Source: Planctomycetota bacterium
GTDB taxonomy: Bacteria > Planctomycetota > Phycisphaerae > Sedimentisphaerales > Anaerobacaceae
NCBI GenBank assembly: GCA_023481165.1
Contig: JAMCWO010000369.1
Span: forward strand, 1-64,000
Length of the DNA stretch: 64,000 nucleotides
Direction: 5' to 3'
Shown here: positions 26,602 through 34,549 of the stretch, in pieces
Position numbering within the stretch: position 1 is the stretch's first letter
Layout: each line of letters begins with the position of its first letter
Made by a program: the position numbers and the translations under genes
The notes under the pieces: model-generated
What the model was told of the DNA's origin: nothing
The model's input: only the letters and a program-made list of their open reading frames with translations
Databases searched by the model: none

Positions 26602-28548
26602 ATGAACCAAGAGCGGATCCGAGAGATTCTGGCGAAGATTGAGAACGTGACCGTGGCCGTCTACGGCGACTTTTGCCGAGACGCCTACTGGATGCTGGAC
26701 CCGAAGGGGTCGGAAGTCTCCGAAGAGACCGGGCTGCACGCCCGAGCGGTGGCACGGCACTACTACTCGCTCGGCGGGGCGTCCAATGTCGTCGCGAATC
26801 TGGCGGCGCTGAAGCCGAAGAAGATTCGGGTGATCGGCGTTATCGGCGATGATATCTTCGGCCGGGAGTTGCGGCGGCAATTCGACAAGCTCGGTATCGA
26901 TACCACGCATCTGGTCGTCCAGCGGGAGAACTTCGACACAGTGGCTTTCGGCAAGCCCTACCTGGAGGAGACGGAGGAGCCGCGGATCGACTTCGGCTTC
27001 TTTAATAAGCGCAGCGCCGCGACCGATCGCGCCTTGCTCGACGGGATTCGCCACGCCCTCGAGACGGCCGATGCAATGATCGCCAACCAGCAGGTGCCCG
27101 GCAGCATCACGAACCTTAGTTTCATCGACGAGGCGAACAAGCTTTTCCGCCAATTCAGCGACAAGGCCGTGCTGCTTGATTCGCGTCATTTCGGCGACAA
27201 GTTCCAGCACATCCACCGCAAGACGAACGACCGGGAGGCCGCCCGGCTCAATGGTGTACAGGTTGGGCGCGAGGAGGTCATACCGCTGGACGATGTGCGC
27301 CAATACGCGCAGAACCTGTACCGGCAATTCGACCGGCCGGTGTTTCTGACCCGCGGCGCACGCGGCCTGCTGGCCGTCGATGGTCAGGGTGTGCACGAGG
27401 TCCCCGGGATTCAGTTGCTCAAGAAGCTCGACCCGGTCGGCGCGGGGGACACCGTGACCAGCGCCCTGGCCCTGTGCCTGGGCGCGGGGGTGCCGCCCGC
27501 CGAGGCCGCCGAGTTCGCGAATTTCGCCGCCGCCGTCACGGTCCAGAAGCTCTTCCAGACCGGTACCGCCAACGGCGCGGAAATTCTGGAGGTAGCGAGA
27601 GACCCCGACTTCATCTACCGGCCGGAGTTGGCGGAAGACCGCCGCAAAGCCCGCTACGTGCCGGGCACGGAGATTGAGGTGTGCGAAGAAAGTTGGCAGT
27701 CGGACATTTCAAGTTTGAAGTCTTCAAAGTCTACACTTCACACTTCAAACTCTCTTATCCGCCACGCCGTCTTTGACAACGATGGTACGATCAGCACGCT
27801 GCGGCAGGGGTGGGAGCAGATCATGGCGCCGGTCATGCTGAAGGCCGTCCTCGGCGACCGCTACCAGACGGCGGACGACAGGCTCTACGAAAAAGTGCGT
27901 CGCCGCGTGCTGGACTACATCGACCAATCCACCGGCATCCAGACCCTGGTTCAGATGGAGGCCTTGGTGGGGATCGTTCGCGAGTTCGGACTGGTTCCGC
28001 CGGAAAAGGTCCTCGACCGCTTCGGGTACAAAAAGCTCTACAATGATGCGCTCATGGAGATGGTCAACGAGCGCATCGCCAGGCTCCAGCGCGGTCAGCT
28101 CGATGTCTCCGACTTCACTGTCAAAGGGTCCGTTGCCTTCGCCAAGGCCTTGCGGGAGCGGGGCGTCACGCTCTATCTGGCCAGCGGCACCGACCACGCG
28201 GACGTCGTCGCGGAGTCCCAGGCCCTCGGCTATGCGGGTCTGTTCAACGGCGGCATCTACGGCGCCACGGGCGATATCGACAACTGCTCCAAGAAGATGG
28301 TTCTGGACCGGATCATGGCCGAGAACAATCTCTCCGGCCCGGAACTGGCTGTCTTCGGTGATGGTCCGGTCGAGCTGCGCGAGTGCCGCAAACGGGACGG
28401 CATCGCGATCGGCGTGGCCTCCGACGAGATCCGCCGCCACGGTCTGAACCCGCAAAAGCGCGCCCGGCTGGTCAAGGCGGGCGCTCATCTGATTGTCCCG
28501 GACTTCTCGCAGGCATCCGAGCTGTTGGGTCTGCTCTTCGGCGCGTAG
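26602..28548 (+). CDS. PfkB-family kinase fused to HAD phosphatase
   Basis: The product has about 648 residues. Residues 1-360 are a ribokinase/PfkB domain resembling the heptose-7-phosphate kinase half of HldE/RfaE: YYSLGGASNVVANLAALK near the start and the catalytic LDPVGAGDTVTSALAL (about 278). Residues 388-648 are a HAD phosphatase with HAVFDNDGTIST as the DxDGT nucleophile motif, YLASGTDHADV and the late acidic motif VFGDGPVELREC. This suggests phosphorylation and dephosphorylation steps of a heptose or related sugar on one chain. The linker (about 368-386) is encoded by a short repeat. A GTG at 26596 is an alternative start. Confidence 0.88.
   Translation: MNQERIREILAKIENVTVAVYGDFCRDAYWMLDPKGSEVSEETGLHARAVARHYYSLGGASNVVANLAALKPKKIRVIGVIGDDIFGRELRRQFDKLGIDTTHLVVQRENFDTVAFGKPYLEETEEPRIDFGFFNKRSAATDRALLDGIRHALETADAMIANQQVPGSITNLSFIDEANKLFRQFSDKAVLLDSRHFGDKFQHIHRKTNDREAARLNGVQVGREEVIPLDDVRQYAQNLYRQFDRPVFLTRGARGLLAVDGQGVHEVPGIQLLKKLDPVGAGDTVTSALALCLGAGVPPAEAAEFANFAAAVTVQKLFQTGTANGAEILEVARDPDFIYRPELAEDRRKARYVPGTEIEVCEESWQSDISSLKSSKSTLHTSNSLIRHAVFDNDGTISTLRQGWEQIMAPVMLKAVLGDRYQTADDRLYEKVRRRVLDYIDQSTGIQTLVQMEALVGIVREFGLVPPEKVLDRFGYKKLYNDALMEMVNERIARLQRGQLDVSDFTVKGSVAFAKALRERGVTLYLASGTDHADVVAESQALGYAGLFNGGIYGATGDIDNCSKKMVLDRIMAENNLSGPELAVFGDGPVELRECRKRDGIAIGVASDEIRRHGLNPQKRARLVKAGAHLIVPDFSQASELLGLLFGA
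27700..27765. repeat. TTCAAGTTTGAAGTCTTCAAAG-type AT-rich repeat as linker
   Basis: The block CATTTCAAGTTTGAAGTC followed by CACTTCACACTTCAAACTC forms inverted halves, is clearly AT-richer than its surroundings, and encodes only Ser/Lys/Thr residues between the two enzyme domains. Confidence 0.7.
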
Positions 28549-28550
28549 CA

Positions 28551-28633
28551 GGTGGCACGGACATCTTACCTGTGGAGTTTTGTGGCATCGGCATCCTGCC
28601 GATGACTCATGGGCAGGATGCCCATGCTACGAG
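28551..28633. repeat. GGCATCCTGCC / GGGCAGGATGCCC repeat
   Basis: Two hairpins lie side by side: CATCGGCATCCTGCCGATG and CATGGGCAGGATGCCCATG, preceded by GGTGGCACGGACATCTT. They fill the gap between the convergent PfkB-HAD and glycosyltransferase genes, and the last codons of the latter lie in the element edge. Confidence 0.85.
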
Positions 28634-30417
28634 GCTTTGCGGTAGTTTTTCGACTCCGGCTGCGGCTCGGTGAGGCGCGCCAGGTCGTTGACCAGGTACT
28701 TGCGGACGACGACATCCCAACTCATATTGTGAGCCAATCGATAGCCGTCGCAGATCAGGCTATCGAGCTCGGCGTTGTTCTTGGGCAGGCGGCCGAGAAC
28801 CTCCTGCGCTACGCGGGCGCCTTCGACCGCCTCGATGTGGTCCCGCACTTTGCGGTTGATCTGCTGGAGATCCTCGATGTCGGCGTACGGATAGTCGGCC
28901 AACTTGGTGTAGTCGGCGACGATAACGTTGCGGACCTCGCGCCCGGCCGTCACATCCCGGAGAAAGCCGGTGCAGCCGCAGACGTTGGTGACCACGCAGA
29001 GCCCGCCGAACGTCAGCGGCTCGAATTGCGCGATGCCGAAGGGCTCATAGATGCTCTGGCCGAACTCGACGTCCGTTCCCTTGCGAATGTCGAGGAATTC
29101 CATGCCGTCCGGTATTTGCCGGCCGCAACTGCGCTGGTCGAAGCCGAACTGGTTGATGAAGATCGCCTTGACGTTGCGGCTGCGCGCATTGAATTGCTGA
29201 ATGGCCGTGTGGAAATCGGCCTCTCCGCCGGAAAGGTCCGGCCAGCCTTCGCGGTGGGCGACCGGCCAGCCATAACCGGCCTCCATCGTGGAGATATCGC
29301 AGCTCCGCCGGCGCGAGACTTCGGTCGAAAGCAGGATAAACACCGCGGTCTTGTCCTGCGCGCGCAGGCCTTTTTCGATTTCGTGGAGCACCCGCAAGTC
29401 GCGCCATAATCCCTTGCTGCGTACCAGCCGGGTCACGTGGGTAAAGACGTAGTCCGGCGTGAAGTCCAGGAGGTTCTGGCAGTAGCGCTGGAGTTTCTCC
29501 TTGGCCGCCTGCTTCTGGGCGCGCGTGATCTCGTACGCAGGCACGCCGTTGTAGACGGTGTCGATCGCGGCCGACTCGAAGTCGGGACTGAGGAACCGCA
29601 ATTCATCGGCCACGTAGTCGCCGACGGCGCAGATGCGGTCGCAGTACTTGGCCGCCTCGACCAGGGCATGCTTGAAGTAGGTGTGCTGATTGCCGAAGAC
29701 CTCGTTGACGCAGAGCTTATCGCGATGCGCCTGCTGCATCACGTTGTAGAACATCGTGTCGTGGCCCGGGTGCTCTTCCACGATCCGCCGGACCGTCGCC
29801 ACCTCGTGGGCGTAGAAGACGGTGCGGAAATTGCAGTAGGGCTCCAGAATGGCGGCCAGGGCGGTCGGCATCCCCATGAACTCGTGCGCGAGGATCGTTG
29901 TGCGGCCCTCGGCCATGCGCAGGGCCTTGAGGGCGGCGATGGCGGGGGGCGCGAGCCGGACGTACTGCTCGTATTCCCACAGGCGCTCGTAGAGGTGACT
30001 CTGGACGCCGAACTCCTCGAAGAGCCGGCGCTTGAAGTCGTTGAGCATGCCGGTATCCATGTAGCGCACGTCGATCAGGAGGACCTCCGGGGTGCTGCGG
30101 ACGCCGGTGTGCTCATCGAAGAAGGTGCGGCGGCCGTAGACGATGCCGACGTTGTAGAGGCTCTCGAGCCGCCGGAAGGCGGGACTGTAGCCGGGAGTGA
30201 TGAGGCCGTCGACGGAGGAGTACAAGACTTCGCCGCCCTCGCCCAGCCGGCTCTCCGTCGGACCTTCCGTGGTGAACAGCGGACTGATCAGGATGGACCG
30301 CTGGACCGCCTCCAGGTACGATGGACAGGTGAAGAAGCCCTGCAAGACGGCGCCGATGCCGCCGATCTTGCCGGCTGCTTCGTGAGTGACGTGTACGACG
30401 ATATTCTCATCGGCCAT
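28627..30417 (-). CDS. Glycogen-synthase-like glycosyltransferase
   Basis: The product has 596 residues with a GT-B fold. The N-terminal domain begins VVHVTHEAAGKIGGIGAVLQG, equivalent to the KxGGL nucleotide-sugar-binding loop of starch/glycogen synthases. The C-terminal domain includes FTHVTRLVRSKGLWRDL and the donor-site EPFGIAQFEPLTFGGLCVVTN (E-x7-E pattern). It resembles glycogen synthases and related GT3/GT5-like transferases; donor and acceptor are not determined. It converges on the PfkB-HAD gene. No Shine-Dalgarno sequence is obvious before the ATG at 30417. Confidence 0.85.
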   Translation of the reverse strand: MADENIVVHVTHEAAGKIGGIGAVLQGFFTCPSYLEAVQRSILISPLFTTEGPTESRLGEGGEVLYSSVDGLITPGYSPAFRRLESLYNVGIVYGRRTFFDEHTGVRSTPEVLLIDVRYMDTGMLNDFKRRLFEEFGVQSHLYERLWEYEQYVRLAPPAIAALKALRMAEGRTTILAHEFMGMPTALAAILEPYCNFRTVFYAHEVATVRRIVEEHPGHDTMFYNVMQQAHRDKLCVNEVFGNQHTYFKHALVEAAKYCDRICAVGDYVADELRFLSPDFESAAIDTVYNGVPAYEITRAQKQAAKEKLQRYCQNLLDFTPDYVFTHVTRLVRSKGLWRDLRVLHEIEKGLRAQDKTAVFILLSTEVSRRRSCDISTMEAGYGWPVAHREGWPDLSGGEADFHTAIQQFNARSRNVKAIFINQFGFDQRSCGRQIPDGMEFLDIRKGTDVEFGQSIYEPFGIAQFEPLTFGGLCVVTNVCGCTGFLRDVTAGREVRNVIVADYTKLADYPYADIEDLQQINRKVRDHIEAVEGARVAQEVLGRLPKNNAELDSLICDGYRLAHNMSWDVVVRKYLVNDLARLTEPQPESKNYRKAS

Positions 30418-30604
30418 ACTGAGTTTCTCCGAGTTTTGCCGAACCGCCCCGAGTCCGGCGGCCTACCTAAAGCGTACGAATCGGCGGCCTGCGAGCCAAT
30501 TGGAGGGAGGTCTAGGCGCAGATTCTCGGAAGGACCGGAAAGAGCAAGGAAGATGAGAGGGGACAAGCGTGGTTGTCGGACTCTGACGGTTGGCGGACCC
30601 GAGA

Positions 30605-31111
30605 TTAACTGATCCTTGTCTTCAAGTTCCGAATGAAGCGCAACAGCAACTGCTGGGAGACGTCCGCCAACTCGGGGTCGGGTGGGTAGTTCTTGGCGAA
30701 ATCATCGAGGATGGTGATCGCCTTGCGGCGGTGGGGCACGATGGCGTCCGCCGTACGCTGGGCGTCGTCGAGCTCGCTGTTGGCCATCTGCCGCAGGTAG
30801 CGGACGATGTGCTCCGTCAGCTTCTCGTCGCTGATCTCGGGGACAGGACCTACCCCCGCCGGAGCCTCCGGAGCGTTCTGCTCCTGCAGGATGTCCTGAG
30901 TAAGTCGATATGTTTCCAGCATCAGTTGCTTCTGTTTTTGCTCCTCCGTCTCGTCGATAGGAGCCAGCTGCAACTCGTCCTCGTCCGCACCGGGCGGCAG
31001 GGGCACGAAGATCCTGGTATGGCACGCCGGACACTTGCCCCACTTGCCACCGGCGCTGTCGGGGGCATTGATCTTCTTTCCACAAGAGCTGCACTGCAAT
31101 TCGATGGGCAT
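30605..31111 (-). CDS. Zinc-ribbon protein with helical tail
   Basis: The product has 168 residues. The N-terminal 35 residues are a zinc ribbon with two CxxC pairs (CSSCGKKI and CPACHTRI). The rest is acidic, Gln-rich and helical, with no membrane segment, and ends RFIRNLKTRIS. Such ribbons at the head of planctomycete proteins often bind nucleic acid or proteins; no function can be assigned. GAGG lies 7 bases upstream of the ATG at 31111, so it is preferred over the GTG at 31117. It is 22 bases downstream of queF, probably the same transcript. Confidence 0.8.
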   Translation of the reverse strand: MPIELQCSSCGKKINAPDSAGGKWGKCPACHTRIFVPLPPGADEDELQLAPIDETEEQKQKQLMLETYRLTQDILQEQNAPEAPAGVGPVPEISDEKLTEHIVRYLRQMANSELDDAQRTADAIVPHRRKAITILDDFAKNYPPDPELADVSQQLLLRFIRNLKTRIS

Positions 31112-31133
31112 TTCCACACCTCAGAGCAGGACG

Positions 31134-31493
31134 TTAGCGGCCCGCCCGGTATTCGGCGACGACATCCGTCGTGATGCCGCCGCGCGGCGTGAAGCGGGCC
31201 GTCACTCTCATCCAGCGCGGCTGACAGACGCCGCTCAGGTCATCCAGTATATCATTCGTCAACGACTCGTAAAAGATGCCTTTGTCTCGATAGCTCTGCA
31301 AGTAGAACTTCAGACTTTTGAGCTCGATGCAGCTTCGGTCGGGGCCATACTCGACGGTGATCTCGCCGAAGTCCGGCTGGCCCGTCCGCGGACAGACGCT
31401 GGTAAACTCCGGACAGCGGATCGTAATCGTGTAATCGCGTCCGGGGCGGGGATTCTCAAATACCTCAATTTTCTCGCGTTCGACCATACTCAT
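31134..31493 (-). CDS. queF: NADPH-dependent preQ0 reductase
   Basis: QueF reduces 7-cyano-7-deazaguanine (preQ0) to preQ1 in queuosine synthesis. From ATG 31493 the product has 119 residues, the unimodular T-fold type. The catalytic Cys34 lies in [13 protein letters not shown] with Asp41 nearby, and the NADPH/substrate motif is [20 protein letters not shown]. The track start at 31676 adds 61 residues translated from a repeat-rich region and is rejected. It is divergent from queC, with about 130 bases between them. Confidence 0.95.
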   Translation of the reverse strand: MSMVEREKIEVFENPRPGRDYTITIRCPEFTSVCPRTGQPDFGEITVEYGPDRSCIELKSLKFYLQSYRDKGIFYESLTNDILDDLSGVCQPRWMRVTARFTPRGGITTDVVAEYRAGR

Positions 31494-31623
31494 ATCCGAT
31501 TCATCCCGGCCGCTGCGGTTGCGCCGACGGTCGGGGAGTTTACTATTTTCGGTTTCATATTTACTATGGGTGGCAGCGAATCGCAAACAGTAAATCTTAA
31601 ATCGCAAATGGTGGATAGACGGC

Positions 31624-32328
31624 GTGTCGGAAAAGAAAGCGGTGGTACTGTTGAGCGGCGGACTGGATTCCGCCACGACCCTGGCGCTCGCGCGCCGCGA
31701 AGGCTTCGTCTGTTATGCCCTGACCTTCCGCTATGGCCAGCGCCATGGCCGGGAGGTGGAGGCGGCGGCCAAAGTGGCCCGGGCGCTGGGCGTGGTCGAG
31801 CACCGGGTGGTCCGGATCGATTTGGGGGCCTTCGGCGGCTCCGCACTCACCGATGCGCATATCCAGGTGCCGAAAGATCGCCGAGATCTGGGCGGCTCGA
31901 CCGAGATCCCCGTGACCTACGTGCCGGCGCGCAACACGATCTTTCTGAGCTACGCGCTCGCCTGGGCGGAGGTGCTGGGGGCGTTCGACATCTTCCTCGG
32001 TGTGAACTCGACGGACTACAGCGGCTATCCGGATTGCCGGGCCGAGTTCATCGCCGCCTTTGAGAGAATGGCCAATCTGGCCACGGCGGCCGCCGTGCAG
32101 GGCAAGGGCCGCTTCCGGATTCACACGCCGATCATCCATATGACCAAGGCCCAGATCATCCAGACGGGCACGAAGCTGGGCGTGGACTACTCGTTGACGC
32201 ATAGCTGCTACGACCCGGACCCCGCGGGCCGAAGCTGCGGCCGGTGCGACTCGTGCCGGCTCCGCCTCAAAGGCTTTGCCGAAGCGGGGTTGCAGGACCC
32301 GATTGAATACACCGATGCATGTCAGTGA
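31624..32328 (+). CDS. queC: 7-cyano-7-deazaguanine synthase
   Basis: QueC converts 7-carboxy-7-deazaguanine to preQ0 with ATP and ammonia. The 234 residues include the PP-loop SGGLDS (11-16), the central [31 protein letters not shown] and the zinc-binding cluster [11 protein letters not shown] near the C-terminus. The start is GTG. It overlaps queE by 14 bases, so the two are translationally coupled. Confidence 0.97.
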   Translation: MSEKKAVVLLSGGLDSATTLALARREGFVCYALTFRYGQRHGREVEAAAKVARALGVVEHRVVRIDLGAFGGSALTDAHIQVPKDRRDLGGSTEIPVTYVPARNTIFLSYALAWAEVLGAFDIFLGVNSTDYSGYPDCRAEFIAAFERMANLATAAAVQGKGRFRIHTPIIHMTKAQIIQTGTKLGVDYSLTHSCYDPDPAGRSCGRCDSCRLRLKGFAEAGLQDPIEYTDACQ

Positions 32329-33001
32329 GATCTTCTATTCGTTGCAGGGCGAGGGGATGCTGGTGGGCACGCCGAGCGTGTTCGTGCGGTTGGCCGGTTG
32401 TCCGTTTCGCTGCCGCTGGTGCGACACCGCGTACGCCTGGGACTTCGCGGCGGGCCAGGAGCTTGTTGAGGGCCAGATTGCCGAGCAGGTCAACTTATGG
32501 CCCTGCCGGTTCGTCGTTCTGACCGGGGGCGAGCCCATGACCGATCCCGATCTGGACGTCCGGCCGGGACTGGTCGATCTGAGCCACCGTCTCCACGCGG
32601 CAGGAAAGCACATTACGATCGAAACGTCGGGCGTTCTCTTCGTCCCGGACCTCGCCTGCGACCTGATGAGCATCAGCCCCAAGCTGACGAACGCCGCCTC
32701 CCGTACGGACACGCATCGGGCCGACCGCTTTGACTCAGAGACAATCCGTCGGCTGATCGGGACCTATCCGTATCAGCTCAAGTTCGTTGTGGAATCGCCG
32801 CAGGACGTCGAAGAGGTCCGGCAAATGCTGGACCGACTGGGCGACCTCGACCCAGCCCGGGTCATGCTGATGCCGCAAGCCTCGACCGCCCAAGAGTTGC
32901 TCCGCCGGTCCCCAGCCATTGCGGAAGCCTGCAAACAGGCCGGCCTGCGTTTCGGACAGCGGCTGCACCTGCTGCTCTGGGATCGGCAGCGGGGGGTCTG
33001 A
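32315..33001 (+). CDS. queE: 7-carboxy-7-deazaguanine synthase (radical SAM)
   Basis: The product has 228 residues. QueE contracts 6-carboxytetrahydropterin to 7-carboxy-7-deazaguanine using an iron-sulfur cluster and SAM. The radical-SAM ligands are Cys29, Cys33 and Cys36 (CPFRCRWCD). The N-terminus IFYSLQGEG and [12 protein letters not shown] are family signatures, and VLTGGEP is the SAM-binding GGE motif. Start at 32315 begins the conserved sequence; the track start lies within queC. With queC and queF this supplies preQ1; queD was not found in the window. Confidence 0.96.
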   Translation: MHVSEIFYSLQGEGMLVGTPSVFVRLAGCPFRCRWCDTAYAWDFAAGQELVEGQIAEQVNLWPCRFVVLTGGEPMTDPDLDVRPGLVDLSHRLHAAGKHITIETSGVLFVPDLACDLMSISPKLTNAASRTDTHRADRFDSETIRRLIGTYPYQLKFVVESPQDVEEVRQMLDRLGDLDPARVMLMPQASTAQELLRRSPAIAEACKQAGLRFGQRLHLLLWDRQRGV

Positions 33002-33003
33002 AA

Positions 33004-33090
33004 TTGGAGTAATGGTGGAATGTTGGAATACTGGGAAGGGCGCCGAAGTTTTACCCATTATTCCAGCGTTCCCTTATTCCAATGTTCCAG
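33004..33090. repeat. ATTCCA repeat, copy 1
   Basis: Contains AATGTTGGAATACTGGGAAG, then GCGCCGAAG and TTTACCCATTATTCCAG. Its GGAAT-type left half pairs with an ATTCC-type right half. A closely similar copy lies at 33587-33676, so the two flank the lipoprotein gene as direct repeats. Confidence 0.85.
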
Positions 33091-33096
33091 TCTTCG

Positions 33097-33480
33097 TCAT
33101 GTCTTGCTGGTTTCCTTCCAGAACCTGGTGATGACGCCGTTCTCGACCTCGAAGTACAGGGTCTGCTTGTCCTCGCCCTCGTCATTGATGAACACGAATG
33201 GGCAGAAGATGAACGTGTTGTCCTTTTTGCGGCTGTACTGGTATTCCAGGACCTCGGTACCCTCCTTGGAGGTACTCTGGCGGGAGGGTTCGCCGAGGGT
33301 CGTCAGCACCCAGTCCTTGGTGGTCGTGCCGGTTTGGATCTGATCGAGGGTGCGATCGGTGGGAGCTTTCCCTTTATCGCCGTAGCGGGTGTCGTCGCTG
33401 TAGACGATGCAGCCGGCCAGCGGCAGGAGGCTCGCCAGCACCACCAGACCGATGCCTCTTCGAAACGCGTGCTCTTTCAT
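33097..33480 (-). CDS. Small lipoprotein with BamE/SmpA-like fold pattern
   Basis: The product has 127 residues. The signal VVLASLLPLAGC ends in a good lipobox (LAGC). The mature part has the BamE/SmpA/OmlA-like order: a helix DRTLDQIQTGTTTKDWVLTTLGEPS, then strands EVLEYQYSRK and TLYFEVENGVITRFW. BamE-type lipoproteins support outer-membrane assembly, but stand-alone homologues have varied roles. It is set between two copies of an ATTCCA repeat. Confidence 0.75.
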   Translation of the reverse strand: MKEHAFRRGIGLVVLASLLPLAGCIVYSDDTRYGDKGKAPTDRTLDQIQTGTTTKDWVLTTLGEPSRQSTSKEGTEVLEYQYSRKKDNTFIFCPFVFINDEGEDKQTLYFEVENGVITRFWKETSKT

Positions 33481-33586
33481 TGGTGTTTTCTCCCAAACAA
33501 GGCCTCTTTGTTATGTCGCCGAACGTGGGGAAAAGCATACCGAAGTGCGCCCCCGGACGCAAGCACGAATCGCCGCGGATGGGGTC

Positions 33587-33676
33587 TGGAATAATGGAAG
33601 GAGGGAATGTTGGAATACTGGGAAGAGCGCCGAGGGTTTACCCATTATTCCAGTATTCCACCATTCCAATATTCCG
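33587..33676. repeat. ATTCCA repeat, copy 2
   Basis: Shares AATGTTGGAATACTGGGAAG, GCGCCGAGG and TTTACCCATTATTCCAG with copy 1 and ends in CCATTCCAATATTCC. It is about 500 bases from copy 1 and 10 bases upstream of the tRNA promoter. Confidence 0.85.
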
Positions 33677-33686
33677 GATGTGAGGG

Positions 33687-33715
33687 TTGACAACGCCTCG
33701 GAGCCGGACCATAAT
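33687..33715 (+). promoter_or_regulatory. Promoter of the tRNA-Leu gene
   Basis: A consensus TTGACA (33687-33692) and CATAAT (33710-33715) are separated by 17 bases. The expected start near 33722 is 8 bases before the tRNA, as usual for tRNA genes. It may also drive the ECF sigma gene downstream. Confidence 0.75.
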
Positions 33716-33729
33716 AACAGTGCTGCTTC

Positions 33730-33813
33730 GCGCGGGTGGCGGAACTGGCAGACGCGCTACTTTGAGGTGGTAGTGTCCGTAAGGACTTGCAGGTTCGACT
33801 CCTGTCCCGCGCA
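33730..33813 (+). tRNA. tRNA-Leu, anticodon GAG
   Basis: The acceptor stem GCGCGGG pairs perfectly with CCCGCGC (33806-33812), followed by discriminator A. The anticodon stem CTACT/GGTAG encloses TTGAGGT with anticodon GAG at 33764-33766. A long variable arm (TGTCC/GGAC) identifies a class II tRNA, and the T arm is GCAGG-TTCGACT-CCTGT. The 3-prime CCA is not encoded. It reads Leu codons CUC and CUU. Confidence 0.96.
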
Positions 33814-33829
33814 ATATCGGAGACTCGGC

Positions 33830-34402
33830 ATGAGCGATGTCACGCGCATCCTGAGTGCCATCAAACGGGGGGACACCAAAGCGACGGAGGAACTGTTGCC
33901 CCTGGTGTATGAGGAGCTGCGCGTGCTGGCCGCCCGGAAGCTCTCCCAGGAACGGCCCGGTCAAACCCTTCAGGCCACCGCTCTGGTCCATGAAGCCTAT
34001 CTGCGGCTGGTGGGCGCCGGACCGCAGACGTGGGAGAACCGCAGCCACTTCTTCGCGGCGGCGGCGGAAGCGATGCGCCGGATCCTCGTCGAAAATGCCC
34101 GCCGCAAGAAGAGTCTCAAGCGGGGCGGCCGATATCGGCGCGCCGACCCCGCGGCGCTGGAGCCGGCCACGGAGGGCGTGTCGGAGGACCTGCTGGCGCT
34201 GGATGAGGCGCTGCAGAAGCTGGCGCGAGCGGACCCGTTGAAGGCCGATCTCGTGAAGTTGCGCTATTTTGGCGGACTGACCCTGGACGAGGCGGCGCAA
34301 GCCTTGGGCATCGCGCGTTCGACCGCCGGCGAGCATTGGGCCTACACCCGCGCGTGGCTGCGGGTCGAGATCGCCAAGGGCGGCGACGGGACCTGCCCGT
34401 AG
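33830..34402 (+). CDS. ECF sigma factor (planctomycete/acidobacterial subfamily)
   Basis: The product has 190 residues. Sigma region 2 covers about 5-90 (VYEELRVLAARKLSQE, ATALVHEAYLRLV, HFFAAAAEAMRRILVENAR), and region 4 covers about 125-182 (LVKLRYFGGLTLDEAAQALGI, STAGEHWAYTRAWLR). The pattern matches the ECF subfamily whose genes lie beside Ser/Thr kinases in planctomycetes. The ATG at 33830 has GGAG 7 bases upstream and lies only 16 bases after the tRNA, so it may be co-transcribed with the tRNA and released by RNase P and tRNA 3-prime processing. The longer track frame runs through the tRNA and is rejected. Confidence 0.93.
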   Translation: MSDVTRILSAIKRGDTKATEELLPLVYEELRVLAARKLSQERPGQTLQATALVHEAYLRLVGAGPQTWENRSHFFAAAAEAMRRILVENARRKKSLKRGGRYRRADPAALEPATEGVSEDLLALDEALQKLARADPLKADLVKLRYFGGLTLDEAAQALGIARSTAGEHWAYTRAWLRVEIAKGGDGTCP

Positions 34403-34444
34403 CATGGGCGGGGCCTGCCCCTGCGCCGGCGGGGGATGCCCATA
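34403..34444. repeat. CATGGGC..GCCCAT short palindrome
   Basis: Outer arms CATGGGC/GCCCATA and inner GGGCGGGGCCTGCCCC/GGCGGGGG form a GC-rich hairpin directly after the sigma gene. Similar GGGCAGGATGCCC words occur in the repeat at 28551-28633. Confidence 0.65.
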
Positions 34445-34549
34445 CCATGGTTTCGCGGAAGATTTTTCACGCTCTGGGATTTTTCTCCGGACGTTTCGGG
34501 ACAAAATTTCGCATTGTAGGGTGACTACCCAGGCAAGGAGAGAGCATTT

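Noticed and set aside
26077-27396. 439-residue minus-strand ORF opposite the sugar kinase
   Set aside because: The plus strand has clear kinase motifs, and the minus-strand frame is a shadow.
31494-31676. 61-residue N-terminal extension of QueF
   Set aside because: Known QueF proteins of this type start near the MVEREKIEV region; the extension overlaps the queC start and is encoded by repeat-like CGCAAATC words.
33407-33829. N-terminal extension of the ECF sigma ORF through the tRNA
   Set aside because: It crosses a complete tRNA gene and a repeat; the ATG at 33830 has a good Shine-Dalgarno site and begins the conserved sequence.
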